From: Streptomyces akebiae
Lineage (GTDB): Bacteria > Actinomycetota > Actinomycetes > Streptomycetales > Streptomycetaceae
Assembly (NCBI RefSeq): GCF_019599145.1
Contig: NZ_CP080647.1
Coordinates: 9,548,001-9,612,000, forward strand
DNA length: 64,000 nt
Reading direction: 5' to 3'
The notes beneath the pieces are model-generated. The model searched no databases, had not been told where the DNA came from, and saw only the letters and a list, made by a program, of their open reading frames with translations. Of this stretch, positions 1 to 8,900 are shown piece after piece (within the stretch, counting starts at the first letter, position 1; each line of letters begins with the position of its first letter). A program made the translations under genes and the position numbers.

Positions 1-728
1 CCGGCGGCGAGCACCGCCGCGGTGGCCGCCCAGAGACCGGCCGCGGCGGCGACCTGTGCGGGGGTGGGGGGTTTGCCGCCGTCGCCCAGGTCTCCGGCCC
101 TGCCGGCGGGGGCAGAGCCGTCAACGCTGCCGGTGGTGCCGGTGGTGCCGGTGGTGCCGGTGGTTCCGGTCTCGGTGGGTTCCGTCGCGTCGGCAGCGGT
201 GGTGGCAGCGGCCCACGTCGTGCCGTCGGCGGGCGGGGCGGCCGGGGAGGACCCGTCGGGCTCGCGGGACGCGTCGGCTCCGACGGGAACGGGGCCGCCG
301 CCCGCCGACGAGCCGGTCGCGCCCGTTGCTCGCGGGCCCCCGGCGGACGGGGCCTCGCCGGCGCTTCCGTGGAGGCCTGCCGTCGTGCCGGACGGCTCGT
401 GCTCCGGCTCCGCCGTGGCCGCTGAGACGGCCTCGGCGTCGGCCACCGGGCAGGCGCTCAGGACCGCGGCGCGGTGCAGACAGCGGGGGGCGAGCAGGCA
501 ACTGCACACCGCCCCCTCGGTGTCGGTCACCGCGCCCGAGGGGCCGGGCGTCAGCGTGACCTCGGCGTCCTCGCCGCACCGGACGCGCAGGGTGTCGCCG
601 TCGACCGTGACGGGCAGGGCCGCGTACGTCTCGACCGCGGCGTCCAGTTTCTTGCGCAGCCGGGAGGTCAGGCTCTCGACGGCGGCGGCCACCACGTCGG
701 GTGCCGCCGGGGGCAGTTCGGTGTTCAT
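1..728 (-). CDS. SWIM zinc-finger domain protein, partial (3' part outside window)
   Basis: The start ATG overlaps the TGA of the DUF5682-VWA gene (ATGA), so the two are translationally coupled. About 242 residues are visible and the frame stays open to base 1. Near residues 73-85 is a Cys-x-Cys...Cys-x-His pattern (VCSCLLAPRCLH), the signature of a SWIM zinc finger, a fold associated with nucleic-acid or protein binding. After it comes a long Gly/Ser/Thr/Pro-rich, probably disordered linker containing a run of TGT-type repeats encoded by 9-bp tandem repeats. Its place at the end of a MoxR-ATPase/VWA operon matches E. coli YehQ, a SWIM protein in the yeh locus, so a role as a partner or substrate-recognition subunit of the ATPase complex is inferred. 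The gene is not visible to its end. Confidence 0.75.
   Translation of the reverse strand, partial: MNTELPPAAPDVVAAAVESLTSRLRKKLDAAVETYAALPVTVDGDTLRVRCGEDAEVTLTPGPSGAVTDTEGAVCSCLLAPRCLHRAAVLSACPVADAEAVSAATAEPEHEPSGTTAGLHGSAGEAPSAGGPRATGATGSSAGGGPVPVGADASREPDGSSPAAPPADGTTWAAATTAADATEPTETGTTGTTGTTGTTGSVDGSAPAGRAGDLGDGGKPPTPAQVAAAAGLWAATAAVLAA
129..164. repeat. 9-bp tandem repeat (4 units) inside SWIM gene
   Basis: Four perfect copies of GCCGGTGGT lie head to tail, followed by a degraded copy. They are in frame and encode a Thr-Thr-Gly repeat in the linker of the SWIM protein. Such a run can vary in copy number by slippage. It is coding low-complexity sequence, not an origin or a CRISPR. Confidence 0.8.
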
Positions 729-3700
729 CGGCTCTCTCCGCGGAGGCGGTCCCCCACCCAGCGGGCGAGGGCGAGGGGACTGAGGGCGGCGACCGGCATT
801 CCGGCCGCGACGAGTTGCTGGGCGACGGGCACCGAGTAGCGGGGGGTGCCCGTGTCGTCCAGGGCGGCACAGCCCATCAGGTGCACCCCGGAACCCGCGA
901 GGGCCCGGACCTCGCCCAGGAGCCCGCCCAGCGAGTGGCCCTCCTCGAAGTCGCTCACGACGACCACGAGGGTCCGGCTGGGCACGGTCACCAGGGAACG
1001 GGCGTGCGCGAGCCCCGCCGCGATGTGCGTGCCGCCGCCGACCCGGACCTCGAGCAGCAGCGACAACGGGTCGTCCACCCGGTCGGTCAGATCGATCACC
1101 TCGGTCGAGAACGCCAGGAAGTGCGTCGACAGCGTGGGCACGCCGCCCAGGACGGCCGCGGTCAGCGCCGACCAGATGACGGAGGCCTCCATCGACCCCG
1201 ACACGTCGACGACCAGGATCAGCCGCCAGTCCGCCTCCTTGCGGGACCGGGTACTGAACACCGGCCGCTCCGGCACGACGACGGTTCGGCCGTCCGCCGT
1301 ACGGTGGGTGCTCGCCAGGTTGGCCCGCAAGGTGCGCGGCAGGTCGAGCCGGCCACCGGGGCGACGGGTCGGTCGCGGGGTGGCCAGGCCGGTGAGCGCG
1401 GGGCGCATCCGGGTGGCGAGTTCCTTGGCCAGCTCGTCCACCAGCCGTCGTACCAGCGGGCGCAGCCTGGCCAGTTGCTGTTCGGGCATTCCTCCGGCGA
1501 GGTTCAGCACGGAGCTCAGCAGTTCGACAGACGGGCGGACGGCCTTGGGGTCCAACTCGGCCAGTACGTCCGTACGGCCTCGGTCGGCGGCCCGTGCCAG
1601 CACTTCCTCACGGACCTCGGCGCCGAACAGCGCGTCCAGCTCCTCGCCCCACTCCCGGGCCGTGGGGAAGGACGCCTCCTGGCCACCGCCCTGACCCGGG
1701 CCGCCCCGGCCGAGGTCCGAGGAGCCCTCGCCCCGGCCGGTGCCGTACAACTCGTCCAGCGCGTGCGCGTAACGCCGGGCGTTCTGCGGCAGCTTCTCGC
1801 TCTCCCGGCCGAGGAGCAGCCGCCAGCGGTCGGTGGGGGAGAGACGGAGGAGTGAGACGGACGCCTGACCGTCGATGGGGGCTCGGAGCGTCCCGTCGGT
1901 CGCGGGGGAGCCGGCCGCCGCAGGGGCGGTCGCCGTCCCGGCGGCCGAGACGCCGGTCAAGGCCTTCGGCCCGTCCATGGCATCGGGGCTCGGCGTGACG
2001 GTGGGGCTCTGCGCGACGGCGGTGCTCTCGGCAGACCCCGCCGGGGCCGTACCGACGGGCAGCCGGAGGGAGTTGACCGCTGTCAGGCCTGCCGCGTCCG
2101 CCGCCGTCCACAGGGCGAGGAGTTCCGGTGAGGCGGTGAGGGACAGGTCGAGGCGGTCGCCGAGACGTTCGGTGACCGTGCCGAGCAGACGGTCGCGGCC
2201 GGCGGGGGTGAGCGTGTCGAAGCCGCCGCGCAGGGCGGGCAGCCGGTCCAGGAAGCCCTGGTCCGTGAGCGTGTCGACGCGGTCGAGCAGCGGGTCCAGC
2301 GCGGTCGGCGCGGACTGGAGCAGCGGGGCCGCGCCGCTGAGCAGACCGGTGAGCCGGCGGGCGAGCCCGAGGCGGCCGTCGGGGCCGGTGGCCGTGTCGA
2401 TCCAGCCGGCCGCACGCGTTCCGACGGCTGCGGCGCCGTCGAGGTCGAGCAGGACCCGGGCGGCGAGGGCGGCTCCTTGGATCAGCGGGGAACCGGAGCG
2501 CGCGAGCGTGCCCAGCGCGTCGTCCATGCGCAGGCCGAGGCGGTGCTCACCGGCCCGGGAGGCGAGCGCGACGAGCGCGGCCGCGTCCTCCGGCTGGTCG
2601 CTGCCCGCGAGACCGGGCAGCGCGCGGACCGCCGCCTCCAACAGGTCGACGGCCAGGTCGGCCGCCGACGACCGGCCCTCGGGCGTGGTGCCGGGCAGAT
2701 GGCCCCGGCGCAGCGCCTCCAACAGGTCGAGCGCTTCGAGCAGTTCGGGCAGGGTGGCCGCGGCCGGGAGCACCGCGGCGGCGTCCGCCAGCCGGTCGGC
2801 GACCAGCGCGGGCAGGTCGCAGCGGGCCGCCGCCCGGAGCCCGGTGAGGACCAGGGCACAGGTGGGCCCCCCGTCCGCCGACTCCCGGCGGAAGGTCTCC
2901 CGCAGGGTGCCCTCGGCGGCAAGGGCCGCGGTCACACCCCGGATCCCGGCCAGGTCGAGCCGGACGGGAACCGCCGGGGTCCACGACACCCGCCACCGCG
3001 TGGTGAGCGCCGTGCCGTCGCCCGTGCCGGCCACCTCCACGGACTCGCCGTAGCCCGCACCGCACACCGCGAGGCGCTGGAGCAGGATCTCGCGGCGGCC
3101 GTCGAGGGCGGAGCGGAGCGGGTCGAGCCGTAGTTCGCGCGAGGCGGGGTCCTCCGGGCCGGGCAACCGCGCCTCGGCCAACTCCGCCTCCACGGACGGG
3201 CCGAGACCGGAACGGGGAGTGCCCGGTGCGATCCGGCCCCGATCGGTGCCGACCAGCACCACTTCGAGCGCCCGGGCGAGAGCGCGGCCGCGCCCGAGCG
3301 GCTCGCCCTGGCCCATCACCGTCGTCAGCGCCTCCAGGACCTCGCCCCGGCCGGGGGCGGCGAGACCCCGGAGACTGGCCAGGTCGCCCGCCATCCGCAG
3401 GGTCTCGGTCGCCTCGCCCGTGCCCGCGGTGTGCCCGGCCGCGCGCAGCTCCCGGCACACATCGGTGATCGCCCGCGCGGCGGCGCCGTGCAGCAGCTCG
3501 GGGTCGCCCCCGGCCGTGAACACCCCCTGCTGCCAGCGCGGGTCGCGGATGCCCGCCGGATACCCGGAGCGGGAGTCCAGCAGGTCGAAGGCGTACGGGA
3601 CGAGCGAGGTGACGACCGGCGGGTGCTCTCCGACGAGGCCCGCTCCCCGGGCCGCGGCCCTGGTGCCGCCCGCCCCCGGAGCCGACACCGCGCCGCCCGT

Positions 3701-4615
3701 CCCGCCCGATCCGGCCGTCTGCGTGCCGACCGTTCCGGCCGCTCCCTCCTTCACACCGGCCGGGTCCGCGTCCCCGGCGGCCGTGTCCGTCAGCGCCGGG
3801 GCGTGGAACGCGCCGATCACGGCCGCGACGCGGCGTCCGCCCGCCGCGGCGCGGGCGATCGTGTCGCGCATGTGCGCCTCACGGGCCAGGTCGACCGACG
3901 GCACGCCGCCCGCCGATTCGGCGTCGTGACGCAACGCCCACCCCACGCCGAGAGCCGCGCGACGGATCGCCTCGGGCGTACAGCCGGGAGCGAGCACCTC
4001 CACACACCGGTCCCACAGGTCGTCACCGTCACGACCGGTCCCGGCGGCGGTGAGCGCCGCCGCGAAGGCGGTGGGCGAGACGAGGGCCGCCTTCGGGCCG
4101 TCCGTGTCCGACGTGGAACGGTCCGTGTCCGACGTGGGACGATCCGTGTCCGACGTGGGACGATCCGGGCCCGACGTGGGACGATCCGGGTCCGACGCCG
4201 GACGGGCCGAGGACGGGCCGGGCCCGGCCGTGGTCACCTCCGCTCGATCCGTGCTCCACGCCGGATGCGACATCGGCAGGTCGCAGCACACCACGTCCTT
4301 CCCCCGCTCCCGAGCCCAGCGGAGGGCGGCGAGTTCGGGGGAGAAGTCGGCGAACGGGTAGAAGCCGAGGCGGCCGCCCTCACCCGCCCCGGCCAGGGCG
4401 ACCGGCGCGAGGGTGCCCGGGGCGGAGAGGTGGGGAAGCCAGTGCTGGAAGTCGGCCGGCAGCTCCACGCAGACGACGTCGGCGCCGGAGTCGTCCAGCA
4501 GGGCGGGTACGGCCGCGGCGAGGGCCGGGCTGTGGTGCCGTACCCCCAGCAGGTACGGCGCCGCCGAGTCGGCGAGGGCGGTGACGGCCGCCCGCGGGTC
4601 CTGAGTGGTCGTCAC
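725..4615 (-). CDS. DUF5682 - VWA domain fusion protein
   Basis: The protein has 1296 residues. The GTG start at 4615 overlaps the TGA of the ATPase gene (GTGA); a longer upstream reading in this frame is a shadow of that ATPase. The N-terminal ~900 residues begin with the DUF5682-type opening (YLLGVRHHSPALA) followed by alpha-helical, Leu/Ala-rich sequence. The C-terminal ~220 residues form a von Willebrand A domain with a full MIDAS motif: DVSGSMEAS, then the Thr of GGGTHIA and the Asp of VVSDFEEG. In E. coli these parts appear as separate YehM and YehP proteins, so this looks like a fusion. VWA proteins commonly act as metal-dependent substrate adaptors for MoxR AAA+ ATPases. A repeat-encoded disordered insert lies around residues 135-175. 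The substrate is unknown. Confidence 0.85.
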   Translation of the reverse strand: MTTTQDPRAAVTALADSAAPYLLGVRHHSPALAAAVPALLDDSGADVVCVELPADFQHWLPHLSAPGTLAPVALAGAGEGGRLGFYPFADFSPELAALRWARERGKDVVCCDLPMSHPAWSTDRAEVTTAGPGPSSARPASDPDRPTSGPDRPTSDTDRPTSDTDRSTSDTDGPKAALVSPTAFAAALTAAGTGRDGDDLWDRCVEVLAPGCTPEAIRRAALGVGWALRHDAESAGGVPSVDLAREAHMRDTIARAAAGGRRVAAVIGAFHAPALTDTAAGDADPAGVKEGAAGTVGTQTAGSGGTGGAVSAPGAGGTRAAARGAGLVGEHPPVVTSLVPYAFDLLDSRSGYPAGIRDPRWQQGVFTAGGDPELLHGAAARAITDVCRELRAAGHTAGTGEATETLRMAGDLASLRGLAAPGRGEVLEALTTVMGQGEPLGRGRALARALEVVLVGTDRGRIAPGTPRSGLGPSVEAELAEARLPGPEDPASRELRLDPLRSALDGRREILLQRLAVCGAGYGESVEVAGTGDGTALTTRWRVSWTPAVPVRLDLAGIRGVTAALAAEGTLRETFRRESADGGPTCALVLTGLRAAARCDLPALVADRLADAAAVLPAAATLPELLEALDLLEALRRGHLPGTTPEGRSSAADLAVDLLEAAVRALPGLAGSDQPEDAAALVALASRAGEHRLGLRMDDALGTLARSGSPLIQGAALAARVLLDLDGAAAVGTRAAGWIDTATGPDGRLGLARRLTGLLSGAAPLLQSAPTALDPLLDRVDTLTDQGFLDRLPALRGGFDTLTPAGRDRLLGTVTERLGDRLDLSLTASPELLALWTAADAAGLTAVNSLRLPVGTAPAGSAESTAVAQSPTVTPSPDAMDGPKALTGVSAAGTATAPAAAGSPATDGTLRAPIDGQASVSLLRLSPTDRWRLLLGRESEKLPQNARRYAHALDELYGTGRGEGSSDLGRGGPGQGGGQEASFPTAREWGEELDALFGAEVREEVLARAADRGRTDVLAELDPKAVRPSVELLSSVLNLAGGMPEQQLARLRPLVRRLVDELAKELATRMRPALTGLATPRPTRRPGGRLDLPRTLRANLASTHRTADGRTVVVPERPVFSTRSRKEADWRLILVVDVSGSMEASVIWSALTAAVLGGVPTLSTHFLAFSTEVIDLTDRVDDPLSLLLEVRVGGGTHIAAGLAHARSLVTVPSRTLVVVVSDFEEGHSLGGLLGEVRALAGSGVHLMGCAALDDTGTPRYSVPVAQQLVAAGMPVAALSPLALARWVGDRLRGESR
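4101..4205. repeat. 21-bp tandem repeat (5 units) inside the DUF5682-VWA gene
   Basis: Five 21-bp units, consensus TCCGTGTCCGACGTGGGACGA, run head to tail with the last two units diverged. Being a multiple of three they stay in frame and encode a heptad-like Ser-Asp-Thr-Asp-Arg-Pro-Thr repeat, a charged and probably disordered spacer between parts of the DUF5682 region. There are no spacers, so it is not a CRISPR. Copy number is expected to differ between strains. Confidence 0.85.
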
Positions 4616-5772
4616 CGAAGGTTCTCCCGCAGGTCCCAGAGGCGGCGCCACGTCGCCGAGCCGTCCTCGGCGCGACGGCGCACCGGGCCGTCCCAGTAGC
4701 CGAGCAGCCTGGCGTGGTCGGCCGGGTCGTCCTTGCGGACCACGCCCAGCAGGTGCCCGGGGACGAGGTCGAGCGCGTCCCCACCCGGCAGGTACGCGGT
4801 GGCCACCCCGAGCGAGGCCGCGACCGACACGGCCTCGGCGGTGGACATCACCGTGCCCGGGCGCTCCACGTCCCAACCCTCGGCGGAGCGCCCCGCACGC
4901 AGATCGCGGAAGACGGTGACCAGCACGTCGAGCACCGCGTCGTCCACGCCGAAGGCCGCCCCCGCCCGTCGCACCGCCGCCTCCGCCTGCCGCCGGACCA
5001 GGGCGGTCTCGGCGTCGACGTCGGCGATGGGGTGCACGGTCTCGAAGTTGAAGCGGCGCTTGAGAGCGGCCGACATCTCCGAGACACCCCGGTCGCGCAG
5101 GTTGGCCGTGGCGATGACCGTGAACCCGGGCGCGGCCGCGACCTGGGCGTCGTCCGTGCCGGACAGCTCGGGCACGCTCACCCGGCGGTCGGACAGGATC
5201 GACACCAGGGCGTCCTGCACCTCGGGCAGACAGCGGGTGATCTCCTCGACCCGTGCCACCCGGCCGGAGCGCATCGCGCCGAGCACCGGCGAGTCGACCA
5301 GTGCCTGCGGGGTGGGGCCCTGGGCGAGCAGCAGGGCGTAGTTCCAGCCGTAGCGGAAGGCGTCCTCGGTGGTGCCGGCGGTGCCCTGCACGGTGAGCGC
5401 GCTGGTGCCGCACACGGCGGCCGACAGCAGCTCGGAGAGCATCGACTTGGCCGTGCCGGGCTCGCCGACGAGCAGCAGGCCGCGCTCACCGGCGAGGGTG
5501 ACCACGCACCGCTCGACCAGGGCGCGTTCACCGACGAACTTGGGCGCGATCACCAGCTTGTCCGGCAGCGTCTCGTGCGGCTTGGGCAGCTTCAGTGCCT
5601 CGTCGCCGCTGCCGCAGACGAAGGTGACCACGGAACGCGGGGTCAGGCGCCAGCCGGGCGGACGGGGGCCCTCGTCATGGGCCGCGAGGAAGTCGAGTTC
5701 GGTGGCGTGGCGCTCCTCGGCGGGCAGGGTCTGCCGGGCCGGAAGGGCCGTCGCCGTGTCGGTCGGGGTCAT
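4612..5772 (-). CDS. MoxR-type AAA+ ATPase
   Basis: The protein has 386 residues, close to E. coli YehL. The ATG at 5772 is preceded by AAGGACG at a suitable distance. The Walker A motif is GEPGTAKS (residues 103-110). Downstream are a Walker B-like segment ending in VEEIT, a sensor-1-like TANLRD and an arginine-rich LKRRFNFE, all typical of MoxR ATPases. These ATPases remodel protein complexes using ATP, usually together with a VWA partner, and the VWA fusion follows with a 4-base overlap. The ATPase starts a transcript of its own: a perfect hairpin ends the upstream gene, and the 148-bp gap carries an AT-rich palindrome-like segment. The specific client is not evident. Confidence 0.88.
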   Translation of the reverse strand: MTPTDTATALPARQTLPAEERHATELDFLAAHDEGPRPPGWRLTPRSVVTFVCGSGDEALKLPKPHETLPDKLVIAPKFVGERALVERCVVTLAGERGLLLVGEPGTAKSMLSELLSAAVCGTSALTVQGTAGTTEDAFRYGWNYALLLAQGPTPQALVDSPVLGAMRSGRVARVEEITRCLPEVQDALVSILSDRRVSVPELSGTDDAQVAAAPGFTVIATANLRDRGVSEMSAALKRRFNFETVHPIADVDAETALVRRQAEAAVRRAGAAFGVDDAVLDVLVTVFRDLRAGRSAEGWDVERPGTVMSTAEAVSVAASLGVATAYLPGGDALDLVPGHLLGVVRKDDPADHARLLGYWDGPVRRRAEDGSATWRRLWDLRENLR

Positions 5773-5797
5773 GAACGTCCTTGCTCAGTAGGTCAGT

Positions 5798-5811
5798 TGA
5801 TTAATCGATCA
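5798..5811 (-). promoter_or_regulatory. AT-rich inverted TGAT/ATCA segment upstream of the AAA+ ATPase
   Basis: TGATTAATCGATCA is an imperfect inverted repeat, and it is unusually A/T rich for this genome. It lies 26-39 bases upstream of the ATPase start, where a promoter or repressor site would be expected. No consensus -35 was found with it, so the role is tentative. Confidence 0.35.
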
Positions 5812-5886
5812 GGAGATCAGGGGGCGGTGAGGAGATCGACGGGACAGTGCGCGGGTCCGCCAGTCGTGAAGGGAGGCGGGAGGCCC

Positions 5887-5911
5887 GGGGCGCCCGGTGG
5901 CCGGGCGCCCC
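5887..5911 (-). terminator. Perfect 11-bp GC hairpin after the 1637-residue protein gene
   Basis: The stem is GGGGCGCCCGG paired with its exact complement around a 3-base TGG loop, 9 bases beyond the stop codon. Streptomyces terminators often lack a U tract, so this is a plausible terminator separating the DUF4132/giant-protein transcript from the ATPase transcript. Confidence 0.75.
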
Positions 5912-5920
5912 CGATCCCGC

Positions 5921-8900
5921 TCAGCGGCGGCGGCCCCGCCGCACCTTCAGCTCCTCGAACCGGGGCGTGTCGCCGTCCTGGATCCGCTGCCAGGCCCTGC
6001 GGTACAGGTCGGCGGCCGGTTCGGACGGCACGATCACGCCGAACGTGGCGTGCTCGTCGCTCATCAGGCCGGCGAACAGCGGCAGCTTCCACCGCTCCAG
6101 CGGCAGCCGCGGTGACTTGGGGTCGACCCAGGCGCCGGGCAGGAAGAGCGAACGCCCGGCCCTGGCACGGGTGGCCTCGATCACCAGCTCGCCCCCGGTC
6201 AGTTCGGCACGGGCCGCCTTGAGCCGGGCCGGCTTCCACCCCGTCCAGCGGGCCGTCATCCGGTCCGTCGGGTCGGGCATGGCGAGCAGCATCAGATAGA
6301 GCGTGGCGGCGTCCTCGCCGACGCCGTACTCCTTCGCCACCTCGGTCACCAGCTCGGGCACCGAACGGCTCGGGTCCTGCGGCCACCAGGTGCCGTCCTT
6401 GCCGCGCTCGCCCGCCACCGGGTCGCCGGGGTCGGCCAGCAGCGCGGCGTACGGCGCGGAACGGGCCAGCCGCAGCGCCACCTCGGCGGCGTAGGGCCGC
6501 TGGTCGTCGATGCGCAGGGCGGGCAGGTACGGGTCCTGGCCGGCCTCGTCGAGCAGCGCGACCCGGATGCCCGGCGCCGGCTGGTCGTCGTGGGTGGCCA
6601 GGATGACGGCGCCGTACCGCTCGAAGCCCTCACCGACCTCGGTCGGGGTACCCGCGGTCTTCCGGAACTGAGGGAGGCCGATGTACCGCCCGAGGTCCAG
6701 TACGAGCCCGGGGTGGGCGAGCCGCTCGCGCACGGCGGTGAGCGCGGCGGGCAGCGCCGCCCGCAGCGGGTCGCCGGCGGGCAGCCGGTGGGCGAGCCAG
6801 GCGGCGAGGCCGACCGAGCCGACGAGGGTGTCCGCGGTGAACCCGACCGCGTCGTCGTCGACGGGCCGGACCCGGTCGCCCTTGACGGCCCACTCCAGGT
6901 CCCGGGTGAGCCGGGGCTCACCGGCCGGGTGCAGCAGTGCGGGCAGGGCGGCCCGGAGCTCCCACGGGGAGTGCTTGACCGCGCGGGTCGCGTCGGCGAA
7001 CAGTTCCTCGGGGACCGTCGTCCGCCTGCCCACCCTGCTGTTCCAGACCTCGGCCGCGGCGGCCACGTCCGGCCCCTCGGTCCACAGCCGGGCGGGGTCG
7101 GCCGGCAACAGCGCGGCCACCACCGCGGCGCGGATGTCGCCGTCGACGCCGCGCAGTTCGTCCTTGGCGACCGCCGCGGGTGCCAGCTTCACACCGAGGG
7201 CGTTGCGTGCCTCCGTGGACAGGAACGCACGCTGGTAGAGGTCCACCTGGGGAAGTCCGGCGACGATCAGCCGGGCCATCGTGTCGGTGACCCCGGTGCG
7301 ACGCGCGAACTCCTCGGCGGCCTCCGGGAACCACGGGGCCGGGCCACGCGCGGCCAGCTCCGCGAGGAACGCACCCAGCCGGGCCGCCTCCCCAGCCCCG
7401 CTCACCGGGCAGGACTCGCGGAGCGTGTACGGCTCCGGTGTCTCGAAGCGTCCCGTCGGGTCGTGGAAGAACCCGGTGAAGACGGCGCCGTCGTCGTCCA
7501 GGGAAAGGCGTCCCACGATCGCGAGGAAGGCGTCGTCGCCCAGCGGCAGCAGACCGTTCCACGAGCCGGCGCGCCACTCGCCCGACGCGGTGCGCAGCTG
7601 GTCGGCCTTCAGGCTCACGATCACCCCGCGCCACCGCTCGGCATGGGCACCGACCCCCAGTCCCAGTGCGGCGAACCGGTCGAGCAGGGTACGCAGCGCC
7701 TCCCGGTGCTCCTCCGAGGTGGTGGCGGCCGCGGCGCGGAAGGCGATGGCGCTCGTGCGGTCGGCCAGCGACCACAACTCCGGCTGCCCGCTCGGTAGTT
7801 CGGTCCCGTCGAGATGGAGGCGTACGGCCGCTCCCTTCGGGGCGGCGGTGGCGGGGAGAAGTCCCGCGGCCCGGCTCATCACGCGCAGCGAACGGAAGAC
7901 GGTGTCGGCCTCCTCGTCGCGGTTCCACCAGTGGCGTGTCGGCTCGCCGAGGCCGCTCAGCGCGCCCTGGAGGACGGTGTCGGCGGGGCCCGCGGGCCCC
8001 TCCAGCTCGTCCACTCCCTCGTCGAGCGCCCGGGTGAGCCGGGCCGCCGCCGCGTCGAGGACGGCCTGCTGGCCGGCGGCGTGGCGTACGACTCCGGCGA
8101 TGCCCGAGACGAGGGCGTCGTGCGTGACCGGCAGCAGCGCGCGGATCGCGTCGGGCAGCGCGTCCTTGTCCTTGTGGGCGGCGGCGGCCAGCAGGGCCGT
8201 CGACGTGGCCGCGTCGATGCGGCGCAGCGCGGCGGATCCCTCCGGGTCGCGGGCCGTCATGCACTCCCAGAACTGCACCGGAGGCAGCAGCAGCGTGCCC
8301 TCGCCGTAGACGCCCGGGGTACGGTCCGTCTTCGCGACCGAGGTGACCACGCCGTCGTGGTCGACGATCTCCAGCTGCCAGCCGTTGCGGACGACGGCGC
8401 GGGCCCGGTCGTCGCCCGGGAACACCACGAGCGCGGACGGCCTGCCCCTCTCGCGGGGCAGGGTGACGGTGTGCCCGGCGAGGTCCTGGGTGCGCCACGA
8501 GCCGTCGGGCAACTGGACCGTGCGGATGCCGACCACGCCGTCCACGGGGGCCGAGGCCGGTGCGTGGCCGACGGTCGGAGAGGGGCCGAGCCAACCGCTG
8601 TCGTAGACGCTGCCCTCGGGGGCGTCGCGCAGCGCGTCGGCGAGGAAGGCGGGCATGCTCATCCGCCCGCGCCTGTCCGTCGCCGGGTCGTACTCGTGGA
8701 ACCCGTGCGTCTCCCGCTCGCCCTCCGCGTGCCAGACCCAGTACGAGGCGCCGTCGAACAACAGCCACCGCTCGTCGGGGATCGTGGTGTCCCCGGCGTG
8801 CAGCACACCCGCGCCGGTGGTCCGGCCGCCGCCCGGCAGGGGCAGGGTGGTCTTCAGGTCGGCCTTGTACCAGTCCATCTCGGTGCCCCGGGTGCCGCCC

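Noticed and set aside
4101-4205. CRISPR-like regular repeats
   Set aside because: The 21-bp units are directly adjacent with no spacers and are in frame within a coding region.
4616-5413. Upstream extension of the DUF5682-VWA frame to 5413
   Set aside because: The extension overlaps the MoxR ATPase in another frame and is Arg/Pro/Gly-rich shadow; the GTG at 4615 with GTGA coupling is the better start.
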